Assembly (NCBI RefSeq): GCF_000002995.4
Contig: NW_025062478.1
Coordinates: forward strand, 6,920,001 to 6,984,000
Reading direction: 5' to 3'
Length of the DNA stretch: 64,000 nucleotides
DNA from: Brugia malayi
Taxonomy: Eukaryota; Nematoda; Chromadorea; Rhabditida; Onchocercidae
Part shown: piece after piece, positions 12,973 to 29,527 of the stretch
How the letters are laid out: the number at the start of each line of letters is the position of its first letter
Position numbering within the stretch: position 1 is the first letter of the stretch
Notes under the pieces: model-generated
Seen by the model: the letters and a program-made list of their open reading frames with translations, nothing else
What the model was told of the DNA's origin: nothing
Databases searched by the model: none
Position numbers and translations under genes: made by a program

Positions 12973-15900
12973 ATGAGAAACGATAAAGTCGTAAGTGAGA
13001 TAAAGATGCGGAAAAACTCATCACCACTCATCCTGATAGAGGGACCACTTGAAAAATTAAAAGAACGAGAATTCCCGTGGATTTTTTCTGGCAAAAAATT
13101 TTCTGTAAGTTAAACTAATTTATTTTCTTGATTTGAATTTATGATTAATTAGAACTTTACAGCGTTTCCACTCCAAAAGCACTCATTCTATAGAGATCAT
13201 TTGTTATCTTATAAGGCGACATTTCGTCAGTGTTATTGAGCTGTTCTATACTTTTACAATTCTTTGCATTCAGAAGTTTATTTTCTGTAAATAAAAATTC
13301 GACTTTATTCTTTGGTTTCCTGGATAGAATATATGTTGAGGATATTTCAACCGTTGTGATAATTAATAAATAGTGTCTAACTGTTATTGTACAAATATGT
13401 TTTTCTTCAGACAACATGGGTGCTTCGCTACTATGTGCTCCGAAATGCGGACATTCCTGGTCAAAAATCATTTCTATTGGAACAGCATGAAGATAGTATG
13501 CCTTTCTCAAAAGTTCATAAGACTTTGGATTTACAACGTGTCCTGCAGGTTTTCTCTTTTTTTAGAATTTTTGATTGCGTATTTTATTAATTGCTTTGAA
13601 ATTTCGGCAATAGCTTTTTTCATTTTCCTGTTTTGATGAAACAAACGTTCTTCGGTTTCAAGTATTTGAAATAGTCTCATTACTTTAAAAAAATTCAATG
13701 CATTAAATATTTGTATGCTGTCTATGGATAGTTTCCAGGTTGACACGAATATTTCTTTGAAAGTTGGCAACCAAAACTGGATTTTTGCAGTTCATTATAA
13801 AACAAAACATGGTGAAAAGTTGAAAGTTCTGTACTTAGCTGCCCACAGCGAAACAGTGAGTTGATATTCTTTAAATTTTTGCTGAACAGATATGGTTCTC
13901 TTGCTTTTGATGTTCATTTTCAACATAATTTAGGAGATGAATATGTGGATTATGAAATTAAGCTATGCTTGTAAACTCCAAAAACAATATGAGAATTGTC
14001 AGATAATCCCAGGTATTGCTGTGTTTTACAAAATTTCATCTTTCGTAATTTTTCAATTTGGGGATTTACTGTAGCTCAGTCAGTCTTGTGAAGAGGTCTA
14101 TACTTCATTTTGAACAAGAATTTAATTTTTGCTGGGAAATCCAAATCGTGGATGAGAGGTTGCAAACGTAAGAATAAGGTAAATGTAATTAGATGTGACA
14201 ATTGAAATTGTAATTTGTATGTATGCAATTTCCAGTGCCTAGAGAAAATGTTGTTAATGAAAGTGCAAATAAATTCTTGCTTGTGGAAGATAATATGAAT
14301 AAACGTTACTTCACTGATAGTGCTGTGGTATGTTTTCATATCTTAATCATTTGTATTTGGAATAATTCTTGAAGATTTGAACAATTATAAAATAAGTGGT
14401 CTGTTACTCTGTGAATTACTCTGTGAATTCAATTCCTATGCTGAGTTTGCATTTTTAACGTTATAGTCTTATATATATATACAAATTTACCAGGTAGAAT
14501 CGCCGATATTGTCAAATATTATTACTAATAGTTCCAATTATATAGAAGCCATGACTGCTCATGCTTATATACGTTTAAAGGATTGCTCCTCAAAACATTC
14601 ATTAGGTAATCATCTTGCTATTTCAACTTTTCTATTTTGGTTGTGCTGTTGAAAACTTAAGAATCATCTCTGGCTATTTAGATGAATAGTTTTGTGCACA
14701 AATGTTGGGATGATTTTATTTTCAGGAAGCAGCTCAGCATCTTTAAGCTCAAGCATCGCAAGTTCGTCCACTTTATCTGAAAATCTTTCATTCAAAAATT
14801 CGTTTCTGATTCCTCCTCCCATGTGAGTTTAATTTAATAACTAAGTGAAAATGATCCAGTTTTCACTTAGTTATGAAATATTCTTCCATAATTTGTTCAT
14901 GTCATTGTTAAGAAAAAAAAAAGTGGTTATATTAAAGTGATAACTTCAGACCACCCAAACCAAATCGTGGTTCACGCATACAGAAAAGCGAAAAACACGT
15001 CTTCAAATTAGGTATTACATAAATTGTTTTGTTATCAGATATTACTTGTTTCTTCATACACTTCATGTTCTGTCTTTTCTTGAATATTAACACGTTAAGA
15101 TATCCATACTATGTATATTTATTCGATTTAAACAAAAATTAAGCAAGGTGATTTCAAAAACGCATACAAATTCAAAAACTCGATAGAGAGCTTAAAACTA
15201 AAGTGCTTAGCAGAAGGCTGTTTAATGGACTTTTTAATGAGTTATGGTTATGATTCTAGATAAACATATTTTGGAGCAGCCAGTCAGTTTTCCAGATGTT
15301 CATGGGACTCTCAGTGTAAAAGAGGAAGAATGGAGCAACGAAAAAGTTCGTCTGTATGTTATTTTTCTATTGGATTCAGGGTTTCCTGTTACTTTGAAAC
15401 TTTGTGTCATGTAATCAAGACCTTCAACTTATTATTTCTCACTCTCTTTTTTAGCGATACAATTGGCTCGATTAATTCAGATAGGATTTTTTTATCAGTT
15501 CATTCCTCAACCCCTACTATTTTTGATTCAAATGTTCCCAAGCCACTTCCACGTCGCCGTAACTTGCGTAACATTCCTCCTGAGGTAAAGTTGTTCATCT
15601 GATGTTCAGGATATTTATAAAGTTTTTGTTCTGATCTTTGAATTATTTGTCTAAAGCTTCTAAACATTATAATTCTAGGTAGACCGGTCTTGTAAGCCAA
15701 ATGGAATTGGGTATATCGCTGTAACTAATGATCAGAAAAGATGCAATACTGATGATTGGTAAAATAAGTCTTTCGTTTCTATTCTGGGAATTTTAGTATC
15801 GTGAGACTGTTTCAACTGTAAATGTTTAGAACTTGATACCAACTAGTTCTTTGTGAGTGAAAGTGTTATTTTTCTGATTTCGAGTAACGTCTTAAAATGA

Positions 15901-16253
15901 CTTAAAAAAGTAAGGCAGACAATGAGTCATTTGTTAGGAGTGGAAAATTGAAATCTATTAATTCTTGCTTAGTATCAAGATTTTTTATATAAGGACTTTA
16001 ATTTTATATATAATTTCAATGGAAAGAAATTTATTTGTCAGTTTAGGAAAACAGAAGTATTTGCGGCATCAGCACAATTTTTACGGAGTGATCTTTCACA
16101 CCAACAGTCTTTGTATGCTGTAGCAATGCGAAATAAGCAAGTAAGTGTAAATTTTGACAGCCTTCTTCTAATCACATCCATTTAGTATTGTCATGAGCAG
16201 AAGTCAAATCAATATATATTTTTGGTTGGTTATTGACAAAGGAGTAGGTAAAT

Positions 16254-16289
<36 letters not shown>

Positions 16290-16525
16290 TTTCAGTTGGT
16301 CAGGAGGTTTTGTACGATAATGAATCAATGAGAACAACGACTAGCACGCTGGATTATCTTGATCCTGTGAAGGAACCATTAGTGCAATCACAGTCATTTA
16401 TCAAGTCTTCGCAGCGACCGAAAATTCCCTGTGCCACTGAGTACACACAGATTGATGAAGAAAGCACAAAGGTCTGTTTTTTTTCCGAAAAATCTATTTA
16501 GAGATTTTTTTCTTCTCTCTTTCTT

Positions 16526-16561
<36 letters not shown>

Positions 16562-16810
16562 CAAATCTGTATATTGTCAAACTACTTACCTTTAGTTTCC
16601 TTTCAGTTGCCTTTTTATAATATATGAAATGCAAATATTCGATTTATCGCAATTAGTATGAAGGTGCGCTATTGTTAGCTTTTTTACTAGTAGCAAAATT
16701 TTTTGCTACTGTAGTAAAAAAGTGCAAAACAAAAAGAAAAATCATTTCAGGCAGTTTTGAAAGCCAATGTGCGACAAAACGAGATGAGGCGTAATGGTTT
16801 TCCAGTTTGA
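12973..16810 (+). CDS. soc-1: Gab/DOS-family PH-domain docking adaptor, SOC-1 type
   Basis: Docking protein for receptor tyrosine kinase signalling. Exons: 12973-13104, 13411-13548, 13739-13855, 13934-14012, 14236-14327, 14494-14605, 14726-14822, 14950-15011, 15296-15353, 15455-15584, 15679-15758, 16047-16140, 16289-16471, 16751-16810; all phases agree. Two in-frame ATGs are possible, 12973 (477 aa) and 13006 (466 aa); a TGA precedes the first. The N-terminal ~125 residues form a PH domain (PLEKLKEREFPWIFSGKKF, TTWVLRYYVLRN, NWIFAVHYKTK, EMNMWIMKLSYACK). The rest is Ser-rich and Pro-rich with SH3-ligand-like IPPPIPPKPNRGSR and VPKPLPRRRN. C-terminal tyrosine motifs are TLDYLDPVKEP and TEYTQIDEESTKAVLKANVR, like the SHP2/GRB2-binding tails of DOS and GAB proteins. 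Family assignment is strong; orthology to soc-1 is inferred. Confidence 0.85.
16255..16284 (+). repeat. Poly-T run at a soc-1 acceptor
   Basis: About 30 T residues lead directly into the TTTTAAAG acceptor of exon 16289-16471. They probably serve as an unusually long polypyrimidine tract and are likely length-variable. Confidence 0.85.
16521..16560 (+). repeat. (CT)n(AT)n microsatellite in the last soc-1 intron
   Basis: A CT dinucleotide run passes directly into a TA run inside the intron between exons ending at 16471 and starting at 16751. Confidence 0.9.
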
Positions 16811-18807
16811 TTCTGATGTTCTCAGGCTATTTTTTTTTTCCTTATTTCGTGCTGCTTTATGCGAGGTTATCATTGCTATCCATCCATTTGTTTATTGTTC
16901 AAGTAAAGTTGTAGCGATTTTTTGCTGATTTAAACTTATGAGGAGCTATGTAAAATATGTCACATAAATATTCAGTGCTTTGAATTCAGTAAAACCACTA
17001 TAAACAATATAATAGTAATCTGTTTATGTCGAATGGAATGCGAGATGCATGCCCGTAATTGATAGCTAAAAGCTTCAATATTTTTATATATTTTAAACCA
17101 AATAATCTGCATGATTGTTCTAATCGAATTTGAGTTAAGTGATTTTCAGATTATGAAATGCTTAAATTTTTATAAGTGGATTTAGTAAACATTCTTCCAT
17201 TTTTATCTTATCATCTAATTAACGTGTATTGAAGGCTTCAGGGCTATTTCATTTTCATCAGCTACCACAAACTGCACATGAATGATAATAAAGATGCTTT
17301 ATACGTTCTTTTTTTTTCTTTTGTTTTTCAAGTACATTCCAGCTATTTTCATGTATAGTGAAGAAGTAAAATTGGACAGGAGTGGAAGAAGCCTGGTTTC
17401 AGAATTCGGCATTCACCAGTTCAGCGAAAAATGGAAAGTTCTGCCTTGTTGGGCTATTATTTTTGGGTTCCCTAAGTATTTCTAAAATATGCCGATCCAG
17501 TCGGGTTACCTCCAGGACTTTGTTTTCCAGGAACTTGCTATGCACCTACTGTGACATTAGTTGATAGAGCGAGTCTTCCAAATTTTAGATATCAATAATC
17601 ATGCTCATATATTTGAGGAGTATATATAAATATTTCAAGGCACTGGAGTTTTTGTATCCAGAAATAAGTAAGATTTAAAAAGTTAAACCTGATATTGAGC
17701 GAATAAGTCAGTTGATCAAGGAACATATCAAACAGATAAAAATTGAAACTGTAACAACTTAGTAATTATAAAATGTTGAATATAGACGGGTCAGTTATAA
17801 TGAGAATAGAGAAAAAGAATGGTTTTTGCTGTTCTCTTCAAAATGCAAGGCTTTGATATTTCATATGCATTTATTTTACAATGTTTATAAAGCTAATAAA
17901 TTAATTTTTACGATAATTAATAAAGTTCAATTTTTATGATAATTAATAAAGTTTTGCCTTATTGTTATTCAATCGAATATGATCATAATTCTTCTGTTTT
18001 GATAATCAAAAAATGCAGATAAAAGCTATAAAATGTTAAAGGAGTGACATAATTTATGCATTTTCAACATGTTTTTAAAGATGAAATGACTTCTTGGTTT
18101 AATTTGAAAATACTTCGTGTGTGCTGCTTTTGTGTGACATTAAAGTCGGATGTACATGAATATTCCTCGGTAATTCAAATAATGATTTAAATTAAATTGA
18201 TTTAAATATCTTTTAGTTACGAAGTAGTAACGGGATCAAAAAATCCCAATTATAGACCATTTATTACAAATTATAAAATTAATTGCAAATCAATTACGAA
18301 CCGTTCTCAAACGTGTTTATTTAAAAAAAAGCAGGTTTTCTGTGCTAATAACGTTGCGGGGTGTTAGCAGACAGTTCAGACAAAACAAGGTGAAAAAATC
18401 GGTGGAAAAAAAAAGCTCTGCAGGAGTACACAAAGCAATTTCGTTTTTTCTTTTGAATGAAGTTTTGACTAAACATTTCTGGAAGATATTTGCATTGCAT
18501 TGAGAATATCTAAGCAATTATTGTAAGGTGATAAATTCACTGCTTATAAGTCAAACGGTTATAAAAAATCGATCAATCTTCAATCTTTCTGAGACATGAA
18601 ATCATAAGAGGAGAGTTATACTTTCCCGGTTAACATGTATCTCGGATAGCATATTGTATGTTCCACTCATGTGATCGACCGGTTTATAGCAAGAACAAAC
18701 ATTACTTACACTGAAAAAACCATTTCGTTTTACTGCCATTACATCTGGGCATGCTGTAGTATTTAAGAAAGTGTCATTCGATAACTAAAGGTCGTACTCC
18801 TTGTGAA
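16811..18807. other. Intergenic, soc-1 to collagen
   Basis: AT-rich and without a convincing gene on either strand; the longest open frames are about 60 codons. It should contain the soc-1 3' end and the collagen promoter, but I cannot place a clear TATA box or polyadenylation signal. Confidence 0.6.
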
Positions 18808-20199
18808 ATGTCGAAGGCAGTAGGACGTTTGTCGAGTGGTATATCAGTGGTCGGAATTGCAACATGTTTCTTTTATATTCCATATCTGATGGAACGTATG
18901 GAAGACATCCGTGGTACTCTGGCTGTCAAAATGGATCTCTTTCGCGTATGTTATCATTGAAATCTTAATTATTTTCGACAACTTAAAAATATGTATATAG
19001 AGTCTACAAGAGTCAAATTTCAGAATCACAAGAAATCCAATTTTCTGTTATTTTCTTCCAATTTGCATTTGGAATACTCACTGAGAATAGCGTATAATCT
19101 AATTGCAGATATTAGAGCAGGAAGTATGGGCTGAAATGATGATTACTCGTGACAAAATGCCACGTAGTCGAAAAGAACGTCAAGTGGAGCCAGTCTGCAA
19201 CTGTGACACTGGTGACCGATGTCCGCCAGGATCTCCGGGAAAACCAGGCTCCCCAGGAGTACCCGGTACTCCAGGATCTCCTGGTCAACGAGGTATGTTA
19301 TAAATTACTTAATAGATTTCTCTTCTTACAATCGAACTTTTTAAATGTCATATGTTTTGAATTTGATCCCAGAAAAAGAGAAATTAGTATTTCTTCTATT
19401 GGAGAAAGCAGTTAAGAAATCATCGATATGATTCATATATTATGACGCTGTTGTCCAGGAGGACCAGGTTTACCTGGAATTGTACCACCGATGACCTTTC
19501 AACCCGCGATCGGTTGCAAACAATGCCCACCAGGACCAATTGGACAACCAGGTTCAAGAGGACCAATGGGACCACCGGGTGAGAAAGGACCAACAGGCAA
19601 TCAAGGACAAGATGCCCGCCCAGGCAACAGTGGACCACCAGGACCCCCTGGACTTGCAGGTAAATATAATAAATTAATATTCCGCAACATTGTAGCCAAG
19701 TTTTTTTTTGAAATTACAATATCTTTGGAAATTGTACTATAGTCTACACTACAAACATCTACACTACTTGTTTCAGGCCAACCAGGACAGGATGGCAAGC
19801 CAGGTCAACCAGGTCCACCAGGAAATGAAGGAGTTGTTGGACGGAAAGGACCTCGCGGGCCACCAGGTCCAGCTGGACAAATCGGAGCGAAAGGCCAACC
19901 CGGACCTTCCGGTAATTCAGGACAGCCAGGACAACCTGGTTATCAAGGACATCAAGGAGAAGTAAACTAATTTGAAACATCAAAACGAATGAACGTAACT
20001 ACTGCTATTAATACCTTCCTTCATTTCTTGACTGTTAACACATTAAAAATTGCAGCCTGGAAGTAACGGTGCACCAGGTCCGCGTGGACCACCAGGAACT
20101 CCAGGACCACCAGGAATTCCAGGAAAAGATGCAGCATACTGTCCGTGCCCGAAAAGAGCAATGTCTATGCTTGTTAAATCAGCTAAAACCAAAGCTTAA
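18808..20199 (+). CDS. Nematode cuticle collagen
   Basis: Structural Gly-X-Y protein of the cuticle, 283 aa. Exons: 18808-18945, 19109-19292, 19459-19659, 19777-19961, 20056-20199. Residues ~10-60 form the N-terminal cuticle-collagen domain with a signal-anchor stretch ([20 protein letters not shown]). It is followed by a basic subtilisin-type processing site, RSRKERQ, at residues ~65-71. The triple-helix blocks are flanked by cysteine clusters [12 protein letters not shown] and GCKQCPPG, and the C-terminal AYCPCPKR. A short non-repetitive tail ends in KSAKTKA. The introns split the Gly-X-Y region. Exons are less AT-rich than flanking DNA, as expected for Gly/Pro codons. The exact col paralogue cannot be named from sequence alone. 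Confidence 0.95.
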
Positions 20200-20295
20200 G
20201 TGCTTATATGAGGAAAATTTTGTCGATAGTGAGTGTACCAATTCTGCAATCACAAAATCAAGCTTAATTTTCTGTTGTCAGTTGAAAATTTTCTA

Positions 20296-20301
20296 AATAA
20301 A
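20296..20301 (+). terminator. AATAAA polyadenylation signal of the collagen gene
   Basis: Canonical hexamer about 97 bases after the collagen stop codon. Confidence 0.7.
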
Positions 20302-21102
20302 GATAGAAACGCATTTCAAGAAGAATACACAGCACCATTAAATTCAACTAATGTTCATAAAAATGTTTATGAAACGATATGATATGTAATATTAACAGTA
20401 TCATGATTTGTGCAAGTGTAAAAGCCGCGGTCAATTAGATACTGCAACCAGTATACATTATATGCCACTTTCCAAGTTCATGATTTCAACCCATGACAGT
20501 CATGCATTATTCTGTTTATTTCATTGCTTAAAATAAACAGCATCCGAGCTAAAGTAATTAATTTACATGACTTGAAGTGACAAACTAGGCGAAATGGAGG
20601 AAAAGCTTAGAAACAACAAATTAATGAGCAGCTTCTCATTACACCGTAATTTCCGTATTTTTTAGTCATTATAAGTACAAGTCAAATTTGCCTTTCCCCG
20701 TCCAAATATATTAGCTAATGTGAAGTTAGAAGTAAAAGAAATAATTTGCAGCGAAATCGAACAATATATCAATACTGAAATCAATCACCGTAGTAATCTG
20801 AAAAATTCCCGAGTTAGTGCTAGCTGAACCCACCTTGTTTAACGTCGAGTATTGCAAGGGTAGTTGGAAGCCTAGGAATGCGAATGGTCCAATCCACTCT
20901 TTACCATCCCGTCACACTTCTTTAGGCGTTGGCCGTTTAGTGCTGACTGCACCTGTTTCGTTTATCGTCCGCCACTATACTGAATTCTTTTATGAATTTT
21001 TAACTTATATTGTAGTTTGGAGAAGGAGGTCCGGTTTAATAAGAGGTAAAATAGCACTCTTATGAAACGCTGTTTGGATTTGTTTCAGATCTTGTTATTA
21101 AT
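20302..21102. other. Intergenic and upstream region of the TTLL gene
   Basis: The segment from 20820 to 21060 is less AT-rich, contains a CCAAT box (GTCCAATCC near 20888) and has an 82-codon open frame with no recognisable domain. I read it as promoter and leader rather than protein. A TTTCAG acceptor at 21083-21088, 14 bases before the ATG, would suit spliced-leader trans-splicing or a 5' UTR intron. Confidence 0.45.
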
Positions 21103-27497
<6,395 letters not shown>

Positions 27498-29069
27498 TAG
27501 CTGTACAATTTTAACTCCTTCCATGATTATCTGATGCGTGCACACTATTCATAACCTTCAGAATGTTGTTAGTGCTCTGTTGTAATGTTTGCTTCAGACA
27601 AGCAGATATCTCGGTCAATATTGTTGTATTCGAGTACTTTCTGACTTAATGTTGTCATTGATGTGGATAATATCAGAAAAGAGATCTTATGCGCATTGTA
27701 AATGACCAATTATTCATACTCATTGGAAGTTACGATGGCTTTACTGTTGAAGAAACTAACTCCATATTCAACTGTTACCTTATATGTGCCTTATCCAAAC
27801 TTTTACCAGATTAAATTGGCAGTCAGTGCACTGATTATCATGACCAGTTTTTCTCGGAATTCTCTTGTGCTTCCCTCTTAATTTACCTATTTTTAATCTT
27901 AACGTATATGAAGCGTAACTTTTTGATGGACAAAAAGCTTTTAACTTAAAATGCTCGATTCTCGACCAAATAGTAGTGCCACTCAATTTGGCGAAACTGT
28001 TCTGTTCTACACAGTTCCCGAATGCGACATTTTCAAACTGTTTTATGACCAAGAACCGCACTTTTCCAGCTATTTCATTACAGCGACCACAGCAGATCGT
28101 ACCCGACCGGATGGCCCTAAACGCATTGTTCACTTCTCAATGTATCTCGTATTTTTTTTTTTTTTTGTTTTCATCCATATTACGATACTGTTCTTATGTT
28201 ATTGATGCCGGCGTTTTTTTTTTTTTTTTTTTCTCGTTGGAATGAATATATAACGGCGAATCTAATATTGAAATAAGGTGTGACATTTACGCAGCACGCA
28301 GCATCGGTTTATCTTTCTCAACTGCAGACATTGTGGTTTCAACAGCTGTTGCAATTTTTTATTAGTTTTATGATTTTTTTGGTAACTTGAATAAAGTTGC
28401 TTTTCAAGAGGAATCACATCAGTGTCACTGTAGAAACTGTACGAACAGCTTAAGTTGTGATATCAGCCAGTAACACTCCCATTTATTCTATCTTCTAATA
28501 CTCAATACACCAGTACAAAATTCGTTGCACAAGTATAAAAGGTATACAAGTTTTTGTTAACAATAACCAGTAGGGAGGGAAAAGATCTCAATTTGAAATT
28601 TATTTGAAGAAATAACCAACGACATCCTTCCCACATTGTCAGTATAAAGTTCAAAGGTGGGGTTTAATTTGCATGGAGGGAAGGTAACAAAATTGCTTGA
28701 AACTCAGTCTTATCATAACTTTCAACTAAACGCCACGTGGATATCGGTCGTATTGAAGCATTTGTGTGCGAAAGCAAGGATCATCTTACAATTTACAATC
28801 CTGCCTACTGCACTATTTTTTTTCCAGCTTTTACAGAAAAACATATTCAATGTTAGCATTAACTGGGACAATTCAGGAATCGAGACTTCGGGATTTTATG
28901 GATTGGATTGGGATCATGCACTGTCCAGCTGGATATTGCATGAACCAAATATGGTTCCTGCTTCTGCCATCAAACTTTTCTCGGACACTTCAGAATGGCA
29001 CCTCTCCTGAGAGGAAATCACTCCAAACACACATACTTCTTCCAAAACATCGTATAATGCCCATCCCTC
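27498..29069. other. Intergenic, TTLL 3' side to HSP90 promoter
   Basis: A 117-codon open frame at 27780-28133 (minus) overlaps plus-strand frames of similar length and shows no known domain; I do not call it a gene. Poly-T runs lie near 28148 and 28214. AATAAA-like hexamers occur near 28389. The segment after 28700 probably belongs to the HSP90 upstream region. Confidence 0.5.
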
Positions 29070-29247
29070 GAAGAACCTTCCAGAATGTCCCACTCTTCCC
29101 AAATGTTCATATCCCAGAAGTCCCTCGTAGAAACTTCCAGAACGTTCTATTGTTCAAATACTTCATCGTCCATTCATTGGTTGTCATTACTGCAAGCACC
29201 GCCCACCGATGGTTCTAGAACATTCCTAGGACGGAATGATATAAAAG
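29070..29247 (+). promoter_or_regulatory. daf-21: Heat-shock promoter of HSP90
   Basis: Three heat-shock elements with alternating GAA and TTC units at 5-base spacing: 29070-29090 (GAACCTTCCAGAATGTCC), 29129-29148 (GAAACTTCCAGAACGTTC) and 29213-29226 (TTCTAGAACATTC). An inverted CCAAT box (ATTGG) lies at 29176-29180 and a TATA box (TATAAAAG) at 29240-29247. The order and spacing are classical for an HSF-1-driven gene. Transcription should begin near 29270. Confidence 0.85.
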
Positions 29248-29305
29248 GGTCTACGGAAACCTTAGGACACTGGTGATGTTGTCGGTGGTTGTGGTGCGGC
29301 TGATT

Positions 29306-29325
29306 GGGGGAGGGGGAGGAGGGGG
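29306..29325 (+). repeat. G-rich tract in the HSP90 leader
   Basis: Four G runs (5, 5, 2 and 5 G) separated by A lie between the TATA box and the ATG, on the sense strand. If transcribed, they could form an RNA G-quadruplex in the 5' UTR, unless trans-splicing at 29480 removes this outron. Confidence 0.6.
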
Positions 29326-29470
29326 TTGCTTGTGGTGATTTGTGCTTTTTGTCTCGTTGGAAGTGCAGGGATATTTGCGTCAGGGCTAATGCGTTCATAG
29401 AGTAGCTATGTAAGGCGAAGACGTGGAGCTTTTTGAGGTTCTTGTACGCAGCAGCGATAAATTTTAACCA

Positions 29471-29480
29471 CACATTTCAG
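29471..29480 (+). promoter_or_regulatory. Candidate spliced-leader acceptor before HSP90
   Basis: CACATTTCAG, 47 bases before the start codon, matches the nematode 3' splice consensus with no matching upstream donor identified. It is a likely trans-splice site for the leader; no SL RNA gene is visible in the window. Confidence 0.4.
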
Positions 29481-29527
29481 CTTTCGTGTGCAAGGTATTC
29501 TTGGCAATCGGAATAAGACTAGCAACA

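Noticed and set aside
20817..21065. 82-codon frame upstream of the TTLL start
   Set aside because: Contains promoter-like CCAAT sequence, no TTLL similarity, and is followed by an acceptor suited to a leader splice.
27780..28133. 117-codon minus-strand frame after the TTLL gene
   Set aside because: Plus-strand frames of similar length overlap it, it has no domain I know and no splice or promoter context; it more likely lies in 3' UTR or spacer.
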